Of a stretch of DNA of 40,978 nucleotides, positions 26,329 to 34,464 are shown in pieces. The stretch covers positions 1-40,978 of the forward strand of contig JBCCQH010000067.1 in the NCBI GenBank assembly GCA_039024435.1, given 5' to 3'. Made by a program: the position numbers and the translations under genes. The notes below the pieces were generated by a model that saw only the letters and a program-made list of their open reading frames with translations, was not told the origin of the DNA and made no database searches. This DNA is from JBCCQH01 sp039024435. Its GTDB lineage: Bacteria > Bacteroidota > Bacteroidia > J057 > JADKCL01. Numbering within the stretch: the stretch's first letter is position 1; each line of letters starts with the position of its first letter.

Positions 26329-26508
26329 CGGGGGCCGCACGGCTACGATTCTCGTGTTGTGGTGACGTTTTCGGTGTGCTTAAACTCTTCGTGGTTCGCG
26401 TGTGTGGAACGCGCGCATTGGAAATTGGAAATCAGGCAATTGGAAATTGAGCGAAGCGCCAATTGGAAATTGAGCGAAGCGCCAATTGGAAATTGACTGC
26501 GGAGCGAG
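26329..26508. repeat. Interspersed composite repeat, copy B, with 23-bp tandem repeats
   Basis: GGGGGCCGCACGGCTACGAT followed by a diverged CGTGTTGT (26330-26360) matches the second block of the copy at 14656-14839, but without the twelve bases that make the hairpin there. Further right, a GGAACGCGCGCATTGGAAATTGG-type block is followed by a 23-base unit (26438-26460 and 26461-26483, beginning AATTGGAAATTGAGC) and a 13-base remnant. No ORF in this stretch looks coding. The rest of the gap 25974-26603 contains AT-rich sequence without a clear promoter for the AAA ATPase gene. Confidence 0.6.
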
Positions 26509-26603
26509 TAAATTAGATGCCGGGAAAACGATGCCTGAAATCAACCGTTGGCGCTGGAATCGAGCGGTGGGCAGTATTTCCCCTCATCAAAAATGATCTC
26601 ATT

Positions 26604-27980
26604 ATGGCCAATGCGGTGATGAACGACGGCGCGTCGGTATCGGCACTTGAAGCGAATGCCCGCGTCCTGCGTGTGGAAATGGAATGGTTGAAAAACGTGC
26701 TCGATACCCGGATGGCGCTCTATTTTGGGCAGCAAACGGAATACCGCAGCATCTGGGATGTCCCGGTACCCAAACTGGAAGACTATCCTTCCCGCTACTC
26801 CCAGATCATCCAGCAGTTCACCATGTCGCTGAGTGATCGTTTGGTGGTTCTATTGGCCCTGACCCCCCACGTGGCGCCCCAATTGCTCGACGTGCTGTTT
26901 ATCCGCAACGAAATGAACGGGCAGGTCTTCACTGAGTTTGGGGGATTGAAGGGAAATGTTCACCGTGGCTTTCTACCGACCGGGGAGACGGCGGCCTTCC
27001 TGCTGGCGGCCAATGACCTCACGCGGCGCTTTCAGATCATGGAAATGTTTGATCAGGATTACTACCTGATGAAGCAGAAGATCATCGTCATGGACAATGA
27101 GCGCAGCAAGGAACCCGGCTTCAGTGGCCCCCTAGAACTGGGCAAAGAATTTCTCACCTACCTGACTACCGGCGGTGATTTCCGGCCCAAGTTCAACGCC
27201 GAATTTCCGGCGCAGCGCATCTACACAAAGTTGAATTGGGAAGATCTGGTGCTGGAAAGCGACAGTCTGGAACGCATCAAGGAAATCCTGAACTGGATCA
27301 AATACAAAAAGCTCATCCTCGACGACTGGGGCATGCGCAAAGTACTCAAGCCCGGCTACCGGACCCTGTTTTACGGCCCACCCGGAACCGGAAAAACCCT
27401 GACCGCCTCTTTGCTGGGCAAATCGGTCGGGCTGGACGTGTACCGGGTTGACATTTCCAAGGTCGTGAGCAAATACATCGGGGAGACCGAGAAAAACCTC
27501 TCGAATGTATTTGATTACGCCGAAAACAAGTCCTGGATCCTGTTCTTTGACGAAGCCGATGCTCTCTTTGGGAAGCGTACTGCAACCTCCGATTCCAAAG
27601 ACCGCTACGCCAACCAGGAAGTGGCCTATCTCTTGCAGCGCATTGAAGATTTCCCCGGGACGGTCATGCTTTCGACCAACCTGCGCTCGAACATTGACCC
27701 GGCGTTCATGCGGCGGTTTCAATCCTTGGTTCACTTCCCGGTTCCCGGACCGAAACAACGTCTGCGCCTCTGGAGCCGCTCCTTCCAGAAAGCGCCGGTG
27801 GATCCCGAAATCAATTTCACCAAGATCGCGAAGGACTACAAGTTGTCCGGGGGCATGATCATCAACGTGCTGCGCTTCTGCGCCCTCTCGGCGGTGAGCC
27901 GGGAAGAGCCGATGATCTACGAAGAAGACATCGTGGAAGGCATCAAAAATGAATTCCGCAAAGAAGGCAAGACAGTCTGA
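26604..27980 (+). CDS. AAA+ ATPase, Afp15/eCIS-like family
   Basis: The start at 26604 gives 458 residues; 29 open codons upstream fall in repeat-derived sequence. The N-terminal 220 residues are helical and specific to this family. The AAA+ core has Walker A G-P-P-G-T-G-K-T at 258-265, Walker B F-F-D-E-A-D with D316 and E317, a sensor-1 Asn at 359 and an arginine finger in M-R-R-F near 368. The stretch V-S-K-Y-I-G-E-T-E-K-N-L is typical of the ATPase found beside extracellular contractile injection systems (Afp15/Pvc15-like). None of the sheath, tube or baseplate genes is in the window. Here it begins an operon-like run into an M23 peptidase (15 bases downstream) and ubiquitin-like enzymes. 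It probably remodels or extracts a protein of this module. Confidence 0.85.
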   Translation: MANAVMNDGASVSALEANARVLRVEMEWLKNVLDTRMALYFGQQTEYRSIWDVPVPKLEDYPSRYSQIIQQFTMSLSDRLVVLLALTPHVAPQLLDVLFIRNEMNGQVFTEFGGLKGNVHRGFLPTGETAAFLLAANDLTRRFQIMEMFDQDYYLMKQKIIVMDNERSKEPGFSGPLELGKEFLTYLTTGGDFRPKFNAEFPAQRIYTKLNWEDLVLESDSLERIKEILNWIKYKKLILDDWGMRKVLKPGYRTLFYGPPGTGKTLTASLLGKSVGLDVYRVDISKVVSKYIGETEKNLSNVFDYAENKSWILFFDEADALFGKRTATSDSKDRYANQEVAYLLQRIEDFPGTVMLSTNLRSNIDPAFMRRFQSLVHFPVPGPKQRLRLWSRSFQKAPVDPEINFTKIAKDYKLSGGMIINVLRFCALSAVSREEPMIYEEDIVEGIKNEFRKEGKTV

Positions 27981-27995
27981 TAATTTCGATACGGC

Positions 27996-29813
27996 ATGGC
28001 CCGGAAGCGAAAGCCCAAGATCATTCACGTGGAGGCGCCCGACGAGAGCGCCCCGGACCCCAATGCCGAACCCCAACCCAAAGACAAGCCCAAAGTCCGC
28101 CGCAAAACCGGTTCCGGTACTTCCCGCCGCCCCGCCCGCAAGGTGATTCAGCTTTCGGAGGACGGAAAAGTCATCCCCCCGCAAGGGCCGGCGGAGAAAA
28201 CTGCCCCCGAATCGGAATCCCCCGCTGAAGAGATCGCGGCGGAAGCTTCGGCGGTTCCGGTTGAATTGGCTTCGGAGACTTCCGAGGCCCGAGAAACCCC
28301 GGAAATGCCCAAAAAACGGGAAGCACCCGCGCTCCCCGCCGTTCCGGAATTGGGTGAATCTCCGGCCGAAATATCCTCCGAACATCCCCGTGAAAAACCG
28401 GCTTCCCGGCCCCCGGCCTGGACCATTCCCGATCCCCGGATCGAGCGACCACCGATCATTCCCAAACCCCGAACCGCAACGCCCCCAATTTCATCTCCCC
28501 AAGCGGTTTCTGCTGCCGCTCCGGCCGCTCCACCGCCGGCCAGTCCTCCCGGTATGCGTCCGCCGCGTCGCCCAAGTCGGGTAGCCTCGCTGCTGTTTGG
28601 CGGAATTTTCCTCGCGGTATTGGCGGCCTTTATCTTCATTCCCCTGGACAAAAACGGGGCGGCACCGGCAGACCAGCCCGCCAACTGCCTGGGCATCTAT
28701 CCGAACCTTGATTGGGGGTACGCCCTGCACGAATTGAATTGCCGGGGTGGGATCACCGCGGAAGGCGAAAACCTGTCCGACATCCTGCTGAACAAGCGGG
28801 TGAGCTACAAGAGCGTAATTCGTTTGATGGACGGCATCGACAAGCAAAGTCTGCCCGGATTGCAGCCCGGCAACCGCTACACGGTATTGTACCACGAGGC
28901 CGATCCCCTCAAGCCGTATCTGCTGGCGTACGCGCCGGATCCCACGAGCTACGTATTGCTCAATCTGAACGGGGAGCCGCAAGTCGAATATTATAAACTG
29001 GCAGTGGAGGAAAAGGTCACCCAGCAAATGGAGGTCGCGGTGATCACCAACCTCGCCGAGGCCATGTTCAACCGCGAATTTGGGCTGGACCTGGCGCGCA
29101 AGATGGAAGGGGTCCTCAAATGGAAATTGGACCTCTTCCACCTTGCGCCGGGGGATCGCTTTTCGCTGCTTTACGACGAGGTGACCTACGAAGGCGGCGC
29201 ACGGGACATTGGCCGGCTGACCGCGGTCCGCTACCGCTACCAGGGCGAGGAGGGCTATGCGATTTACTACCAAGATGCCTACGTCAATGGCTTCTTCGAT
29301 CTGGAAGGTCGGCCCCTGCGGTCCGGCTTTCTGAAAGCCCCCTTGGAATACGGCCGCATTTCTTCGGCCTACAACCTCCGCCGGCGCGATCCCCTCTCGA
29401 AGACGGGGGAGATCCGCGCCCATCTGGGCACCGATTATGCGGCTCCGCTCGGCACTCCGATTTTGGCGGTGGCGGATGGCATTGTGCTGAAGGCCGAGCG
29501 CAAAGGGGGCAATGGCAATTATGTGAAGCTGTTCCATTCGCCCGAAATCCAAACCCAATACCTGCACATGCGCAATTTTGCCGAGGGAATCGAGCCGGGC
29601 GTAGAAGTCCGGCAGGGACAAGTGATCGGTTATGTGGGGCAGACTGGGCGGGCGACGGGGCCGCACGTGTGCTTCCGCTACTGGAAAGATGGGGTGCAGG
29701 TGGATCACCGCAAAGAAAAATTTCTCGGTCCGGCACCTCCTTTGCGGGAGGGCTCGCGGGAGCAATTTCAGCAGCACCGCGACTCCGTTTTGCGCTTTTT
29801 TGAACCGGCATGA
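27996..29813 (+). CDS. Membrane-anchored M23 peptidase with Pro-rich cytosolic tail
   Basis: The 605-residue protein starts with about 195 residues of low-complexity, Pro-, Ala- and Glu-rich sequence with basic clusters. One transmembrane segment follows at 196-217, then a periplasmic part with an M23 (LytM) domain near residues 455-580. Zn-site residues H476 and D480 (H-L-G-T-D) and H524 are present. The final motif reads G-P-H557-V-C559, so the second His of the usual HxH is Cys; Cys can still bind zinc, so activity is uncertain. LytM proteins cut peptidoglycan or regulate hydrolases. Its stop overlaps the ThiF gene by four bases (ATGA), which ties an envelope protein to a ubiquitin-type E1. 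It could remodel the cell wall for a machine crossing the envelope. Confidence 0.82.
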   Translation: MARKRKPKIIHVEAPDESAPDPNAEPQPKDKPKVRRKTGSGTSRRPARKVIQLSEDGKVIPPQGPAEKTAPESESPAEEIAAEASAVPVELASETSEARETPEMPKKREAPALPAVPELGESPAEISSEHPREKPASRPPAWTIPDPRIERPPIIPKPRTATPPISSPQAVSAAAPAAPPPASPPGMRPPRRPSRVASLLFGGIFLAVLAAFIFIPLDKNGAAPADQPANCLGIYPNLDWGYALHELNCRGGITAEGENLSDILLNKRVSYKSVIRLMDGIDKQSLPGLQPGNRYTVLYHEADPLKPYLLAYAPDPTSYVLLNLNGEPQVEYYKLAVEEKVTQQMEVAVITNLAEAMFNREFGLDLARKMEGVLKWKLDLFHLAPGDRFSLLYDEVTYEGGARDIGRLTAVRYRYQGEEGYAIYYQDAYVNGFFDLEGRPLRSGFLKAPLEYGRISSAYNLRRRDPLSKTGEIRAHLGTDYAAPLGTPILAVADGIVLKAERKGGNGNYVKLFHSPEIQTQYLHMRNFAEGIEPGVEVRQGQVIGYVGQTGRATGPHVCFRYWKDGVQVDHRKEKFLGPAPPLREGSREQFQQHRDSVLRFFEPA

Positions 29814-31015
29814 TGGACCGGAATGCAGTACTCCGCCAAGTTCCGGGCTGGGACCTGGACCGCATCCGGGCGGCGCGTATTTTGGTGGTAGGTGCGGGTG
29901 CGCTCGGCAATGAAGTCCTGAAAAATTTGGCCTTGCTCAATGTGGGTGAGATTGCGATCCTGGATTTTGACCGGGTGGAAGCCTCGAATCTCTCCCGTTC
30001 GGTGCTGTTTCGGGAAGTAGATGCGCGGAACCGGGAGCCTAAAGCTGAGGTGGCCGCCCGCCGGCTCCACGAAATCAATCCCGAGGTGTCGGCACTGGCG
30101 ATGAAGGGCGACGTAATGACTGACCTTGGTCTGGGGTTTCTGCGCACGGTGGACGTGGCGATTGGCTGCGTGGACAATCGGCTGGCGCGGCTCTACCTGA
30201 ATCGGTGGTGCTTCCGGGTGGGGTTACCTTGGGTGGACGGCGGCATCTTGAACCTGTCCGGGCAGGTCAGCGCCTACCGGAGTGGCGAGGCATGCTATGA
30301 ATGCGGTTTGGGGGAGCAAGCCTGGCGGGATATTCGGCAGCGGATGGGCTGTGCAGACATGGCAATGCGGTATGCGGTGGCCGGGCAAATGCCCACGACG
30401 CCGCTGTCCGCTTCTCTGATTGCGGCGGTGCAGGTGCAGGAAGCCTTGCGTTTGTTGCACGGCGATGGGCAATCGGGCCTGGTGGGCAAACTGTTCAGCT
30501 ACGAAGGGCAGACCCTCCACGCGGAAGTCTACGATTTACTACCGCCCCGGGCAGAATGCGACAGCCACTACTACTACGGTGAGGGGGAGGAGCTGCCGGG
30601 AGGAAGTGCGGAGATGCGATTGGGAGATCTTTGGGCGGGATTGCGGATGGATTTTGGGTTGGTGGAGCCGGTTTTGGAGCTCGATCATCCACTGGCGCGG
30701 GAACTGGCGACGCTGAAGACGGGGCGGCGCATCGCGCGGGTGCTTCCGGCACTGAAGCTGTCCGCGGCGGTCGGGGAGGCCCTGGCGGGAGAGCCGGTTG
30801 GGGTGCCGCGGGGCAAGCTGGTGAGCCGGGTGCGGCCCGGGATGGGATTGGACGACTTGCGATTAATCGATTTAGGCATCCCCCATTGGCACATTTTGAC
30901 AATTCGCGACAAAAAGCGCAGGCTCCACCTGGAATTGGCCGGCGATCGGGGGCGGTTTTTTGGGGCGAGCGGCGTGCAGATCGCCCCGCATCCATGGTTC
31001 GAATATCGGCCCTGA
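29810..31015 (+). CDS. ThiF/E1-like ubiquitin-activating enzyme
   Basis: The 401-residue protein has the adenylation domain of ThiF/MoeB/E1 enzymes. G-A-G-A-L-G at 28-33 binds ATP, D52-F-D and N60-L-S-R follow, then K78 and D122 in C-V-D-N-R-L-A-R. A CxxC at C162/C165 is half of the usual zinc site; the expected second CxxC is absent. C181 in M-G-C-A-D-M is a candidate catalytic Cys, followed by Q-M-P-T-T-P-L and a family-like helix. About 170 extra C-terminal residues are unassigned. It would adenylate the C-terminal glycine of the ubiquitin-like protein at 31172 and pass it to the E2-like protein at 31567. The start overlaps the M23 stop; a second ATG is three bases on. Confidence 0.85.
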   Translation: MMDRNAVLRQVPGWDLDRIRAARILVVGAGALGNEVLKNLALLNVGEIAILDFDRVEASNLSRSVLFREVDARNREPKAEVAARRLHEINPEVSALAMKGDVMTDLGLGFLRTVDVAIGCVDNRLARLYLNRWCFRVGLPWVDGGILNLSGQVSAYRSGEACYECGLGEQAWRDIRQRMGCADMAMRYAVAGQMPTTPLSASLIAAVQVQEALRLLHGDGQSGLVGKLFSYEGQTLHAEVYDLLPPRAECDSHYYYGEGEELPGGSAEMRLGDLWAGLRMDFGLVEPVLELDHPLARELATLKTGRRIARVLPALKLSAAVGEALAGEPVGVPRGKLVSRVRPGMGLDDLRLIDLGIPHWHILTIRDKKRRLHLELAGDRGRFFGASGVQIAPHPWFEYRP

Positions 31016-31076
31016 GTGGGCATTTGTGGGAGTGTCCGGAACCGCTTCAGATGAACAAAAATTAACTCCTCGATTA

Positions 31077-31105
31077 TTGATTTGATTAAAAAATTTCTAT
31101 TTTTA
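31077..31105 (+). promoter_or_regulatory. Possible internal promoter before the ubiquitin-like gene
   Basis: TTG at 31077-31079 and TATTTTTA at 31098-31105 are 18 bases apart, with one mismatch in the -7 element. The 156-base gap between the E1 and ubiquitin-like genes is the largest in the cluster, so a second transcript starting here is plausible. Confidence 0.35.
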
Positions 31106-31171
31106 TCACAGCGGTTTGCCCCCTTTGAATACCACTTAGCGGGCATTAGGTGAGCTTTAGAAGTAACAGGT

Positions 31172-31471
31172 ATGAATGATATAGTTGTTGTAAATGTATT
31201 GATCCCATCCATTGGAACGGATGTGGATGTCGAGTTGCCGCTCTCTGCCTCTCCGATTGATATCATCAATACCTTGTTGGAAAAAGAAGAGTTGAATATC
31301 CCCAAGGAAGACCCAAACTCGCTCAACGGCGAGTCGCAGGGAATCGAGTACAAAATCTTCAAGCGGGAAAAGAACAAGCGCATCGAGATCGATCAGGACA
31401 AGCCGCTCGAAGAGCAGAATATCCTGAATGAGGCAAAACTGGAAATGGTCCGCATTTACGTGCCGGGCTAA
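31172..31471 (+). CDS. YukD/EsaB-like ubiquitin-fold protein
   Basis: The 99-residue cytosolic protein has the beta-grasp plan. A strand I-V-V-V-N-V-L-I-P and a strand D-V-D-V-E-L-P-L come first, then a helix P-I-D-I-I-N-T-L-L-E-K and a strand I-E-Y-K-I-F-K-R. A turn region D-K-P-L-E-E-Q-N-I-L and a last strand M-V-R-I-Y close the fold. It ends in P-G: a single C-terminal Gly, not the GG of classical ubiquitin, but a glycine that E1 could adenylate. YukD/EsaB proteins of type VII secretion are similar in length but are not known to be conjugated. Lying between E1 and E2 genes, it is the obvious modifier. No precursor tail follows the Gly, so no processing is required. Alternatively it is only a structural YukD-like subunit. 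Confidence 0.72.
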   Translation: MNDIVVVNVLIPSIGTDVDVELPLSASPIDIINTLLEKEELNIPKEDPNSLNGESQGIEYKIFKREKNKRIEIDQDKPLEEQNILNEAKLEMVRIYVPG

Positions 31472-31566
31472 ATTCCAGCAACAGCGAAACGCTATTGGAA
31501 CAGGTCATAGTTTTTTTGAATAGAAATAGGGTCGGATACGGGACCCGATAAGTGATTAAATCATCA

Positions 31567-32208
31567 ATGTCGCAACTGGATATCCAGGTTCTGCGCTTGC
31601 ATTACAAGCAGGAGGAAGGAACGTTTGACCCTTTGGAAAGGCGTCTTGTCCACGAACATTTGCTTGTGGCGGAGTTGTGCGAACAACACGAAGGGATTCA
31701 CTATAAGCTTCCGAATGCAGCGGAACTTCCGCCCCGCGATTACCGAATCACTTTTACCGGACTGGACAGCATTGTTGCGATTGACGAAGACAAGTTGCCG
31801 ATCTACGGCGACACGCATGTTTTGGAGATCCATCTGCCGACCGGTTTTCCCGTAGCCCCTCCGATTTGCTATATGGTCACCGCTACCTGGCACCCCAACA
31901 TTCAATCGGATGAAGGGCCGTATCAGGGGCGGATTTGTGGCAATACCGAAGGATTCGGCGCTTACTATTCCCTGGATAAGCTGATCATGCGCATCCGGGA
32001 CATGCTCAGTTACGAGATGTACCACGCGCGGCTGCGGTTTCCCTACCCGGAAGATGAGACGGTCGCGCAGTGGGTACGCGAGTACGGAGAGCCGCTGGGG
32101 ATCGTTCGTCCCGGACTCGGCTTGAACCGGGAAAAGTCCATTCCCGCAAATTGGCGGAAGCTGATTCGGCGGGAAAAGCGGATGAAGATCAAGATCAACG
32201 AAATGTAA
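31567..32208 (+). CDS. E2-like ubiquitin-conjugating (UBC-fold) protein
   Basis: From the ATG at 31567 the product is 213 residues; a GTG five codons earlier is possible. The centre matches the UBC fold: a strand-turn Y-R-I-T-F-T-G-L, L-E-I-H-L-P-T-G-F-P-V-A-P-P (the P-x-x-P-P turn), then W-H-P-N-I with the HPN motif at 109-111, and G-R-I-C-G with C124 as candidate catalytic Cys, 13 residues after the Asn. After it come S-L-D-K-L-I-M-R-I-R-D-M-L helices. A basic C-terminal tail (R-R-E-K-R-M-K-I-K-I) may touch membrane or nucleic acid. It probably takes the ubiquitin-like protein from the E1 and moves it to a target. It lies 95 bases after the ubiquitin-like gene and 12 before the next. Confidence 0.78.
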   Translation: MSQLDIQVLRLHYKQEEGTFDPLERRLVHEHLLVAELCEQHEGIHYKLPNAAELPPRDYRITFTGLDSIVAIDEDKLPIYGDTHVLEIHLPTGFPVAPPICYMVTATWHPNIQSDEGPYQGRICGNTEGFGAYYSLDKLIMRIRDMLSYEMYHARLRFPYPEDETVAQWVREYGEPLGIVRPGLGLNREKSIPANWRKLIRREKRMKIKINEM

Positions 32209-32220
32209 AACGTAAGGCGA

Positions 32221-34449
32221 ATGCAACAAAAACGCTACTTACTACTGCTTTGGGTTTTTTGTACGATGCTTCCACTGGTCAGCCCGGCCCAGCCCCGGCC
32301 CTGGAAGCGTACGATTACCCTGAAAGACCGTTTGGAAGGGGGGCAAACCCCAGACGTAGCCAAAGTGACGCTTTCCGCCTATTTCCTCGTCAGCCGGGTC
32401 AGTCCGGGTGCGCCGATCATGCGGGCCCCCGACGGCACCACCGAGATCGTTACCTTCAACAAGCGTCCCGACGGGTACATCAAATTCCGTTTCGAGGACA
32501 TCACCTGGATGCTCGAGCAGTTGAAAAACCAGGATGTCGAGTCGGTCGCCGACCTCACTCCCGAATTCAAGGTGGTGGTTCGGAGCCTCTGGGTGGACAT
32601 GGCGCCGTCCATTTACCTGGACCAAAAGCGCGCCAATCCGGGAATGGCGCCCAGCCGTCTGCGCCGGATGTACATCACTGCTCCCAACGTGGAGTACATC
32701 TACGGGGACTCGATGCCCCCGCCCATCATCTTCAAAGTCGACCAAAATGCCGATTACAAATTCTTGATCGGGATCAAGGCGGTAACGCCGGAGACGGGCC
32801 GGGAAAAGCAGTTTGTGTTCACTTTTGACTTTTCGGTTCGGGGCCTGATCAAGGACCACAAGTCGCTGGCCCCCGAAGAGCCGGAAGAAGTCGCACCGCC
32901 GCCGATTGTGGTGGTCGACACTGCGCCCAAGGTGGATGAGCCAGAACCGGAACAGGATACCCGAGAAATTGATGCGGCGGTGCAGCGGGCAATCGAAGAA
33001 GAAAACGCCGACGCTCTGATCTCCTTGATGCGAGACCACCCGGATGTGCAATCGGTCAAGGATGCCCGCCCCTACCTGGCCATTCAGATGCGGCGGGAAT
33101 TGATTGACAGCATTACTTACCGGGTCGACATCAACTACGAGAAGTTTACCCGGTCGCTGCCGCGGCGCAGCCAGATCGGTTTGGGCTTCAAGTTGAACGG
33201 TCGGGACCTTCCGCAGAGCGCCTATCCGTACTATCAGTGGAAAGAAGACAAACTTTACGTAACCCCGCCACGGGATACGCAGGACTATACGGTGACCGCC
33301 CAGCACCTGCAAGCGCGGGAGCACCGGGCGCAAACCACGCTGAACAGTGTCCGTGACTTTATCAATCTGACCTACCGGGATACCCTGGATGGCGAGTACA
33401 TCTCGCTTAGGGTGACGGGCGGAAAACGGCCGTTTATGCTGCACTTGGAGCAGAAAAAGGCGCTGGATTTCTTTGCCATGGATGGAGCCATGAAAATCTA
33501 CGGCGATACGCTGTTGCGCAAGACCCGAGTGGCGCGGTCCTTCGGGCTGACCGAAGAGGCAGACTACCGGATATTTGTGGAAGACAGTGATCAGTTGAAA
33601 AAGACGGGGGTGAATGTGATCCACATCACGCCGCCGCCGCCGATTCCCGTGGAAGTGTGGTACGCGAGTGCGGGTGGATTGTTTCTTTTCCTGATCGGAT
33701 TTTTGTTCTGGCGGCGTGAGCAACGGCGCAAAGATGAAGAGATGGAGAAATTGCTCGCCGCCCGGGGCGGAAAAGATCCACGGGTCAAACGAAAGCCCAA
33801 ACCGAATTTGCGCAGCTTCTGGATGGAAACGGCGATTTCCGACATGTCGTTGCACAAAAACTTCATTCGCGAAGTGAGTACCTATCTGCGGGAACGTCCG
33901 GGGATGGACCACGGCGATGGCGTGATCGAAGGGGTGATTTTGGGCACGGTGATCAAGTTTGACTTTGAAAATGAACAGTACGAAATCCGTTTGGATCGCT
34001 TCCGGGCCCTGCCGGCCCGGGCGCTCGACTTCTACGACGACAAGCCCAACCTCGAGAAGTGGGGTGAGTTGCGGGAAGTCACCGAGCACCACCGCGACCT
34101 GGTGCGCATCGGGTGGTTGCAGATCGTCCAAAATGAAGGCGATTTGACCCTCACCGATCAGGAAGTAGCGTTCCAGGATGAGCAGTTCAGCGAGTTGTTC
34201 CAGTTGATGGTCAAAATCGACATCTCGGGCAACCAGCGGGAAACCGCGTTCTTTACCCGAACCACGGCCGGCAAGATGAACAACGTCAATGACCGCCGCA
34301 ATCCGGCCGAGGGCTGGATGGACTGGGACCGCCTGGAAGACGCCGGCTATTACGAAAATATGCAGAAGCCGATTCGGAATTCCGGCGGCGATGTGCTCAA
34401 TACACCCGCACCCCAAATTGATGCCGGCCTGAATCCGGGCCGGGTCTGA
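32221..34449 (+). CDS. Single-pass membrane protein with large periplasmic and cytosolic parts
   Basis: The 742-residue protein has a signal peptide (residues 1-23, ending S-P-A-Q), about 455 residues that should be periplasmic, one transmembrane segment at about 480-497 (W-Y-A-S-A-G-G-L-F-L-F-L), and a C-terminal part of about 240 residues that should be cytosolic, beginning with the basic stretch R-R-E-Q-R-R-K. A Pro/Glu-rich linker lies at about 220-255. I recognise no family in either half. Its gene follows the E2-like gene by 12 bases and precedes the VWA gene by 15, so all three are probably co-translated. The layout suits a link between the cytosolic conjugation enzymes and periplasmic partners. 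Confidence 0.72.
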   Translation: MQQKRYLLLLWVFCTMLPLVSPAQPRPWKRTITLKDRLEGGQTPDVAKVTLSAYFLVSRVSPGAPIMRAPDGTTEIVTFNKRPDGYIKFRFEDITWMLEQLKNQDVESVADLTPEFKVVVRSLWVDMAPSIYLDQKRANPGMAPSRLRRMYITAPNVEYIYGDSMPPPIIFKVDQNADYKFLIGIKAVTPETGREKQFVFTFDFSVRGLIKDHKSLAPEEPEEVAPPPIVVVDTAPKVDEPEPEQDTREIDAAVQRAIEEENADALISLMRDHPDVQSVKDARPYLAIQMRRELIDSITYRVDINYEKFTRSLPRRSQIGLGFKLNGRDLPQSAYPYYQWKEDKLYVTPPRDTQDYTVTAQHLQAREHRAQTTLNSVRDFINLTYRDTLDGEYISLRVTGGKRPFMLHLEQKKALDFFAMDGAMKIYGDTLLRKTRVARSFGLTEEADYRIFVEDSDQLKKTGVNVIHITPPPPIPVEVWYASAGGLFLFLIGFLFWRREQRRKDEEMEKLLAARGGKDPRVKRKPKPNLRSFWMETAISDMSLHKNFIREVSTYLRERPGMDHGDGVIEGVILGTVIKFDFENEQYEIRLDRFRALPARALDFYDDKPNLEKWGELREVTEHHRDLVRIGWLQIVQNEGDLTLTDQEVAFQDEQFSELFQLMVKIDISGNQRETAFFTRTTAGKMNNVNDRRNPAEGWMDWDRLEDAGYYENMQKPIRNSGGDVLNTPAPQIDAGLNPGRV

Positions 34450-34464
34450 CCTACCGAAACCCTC

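Noticed and set aside
26167..26496. Plus-strand frame of 109 codons between the T9SS gene and the AAA gene.
   Set aside because: It reads through the interspersed repeat and its tandem units, so the C-terminal part is repeat-encoded (repeated L-E-I, N-W-K). No family or ribosome binding site.
26438..26496. Tandem 23-base units as a CRISPR array.
   Set aside because: The units follow each other directly without spacers, number only two and a part, and no cas gene is present.
32242..34416. Minus-strand frame of 724 codons opposite the TM-linker gene.
   Set aside because: Its sequence is dominated by His, Arg and Val without domains, while the plus strand gives a signal peptide and a good membrane segment with proper operon spacing.
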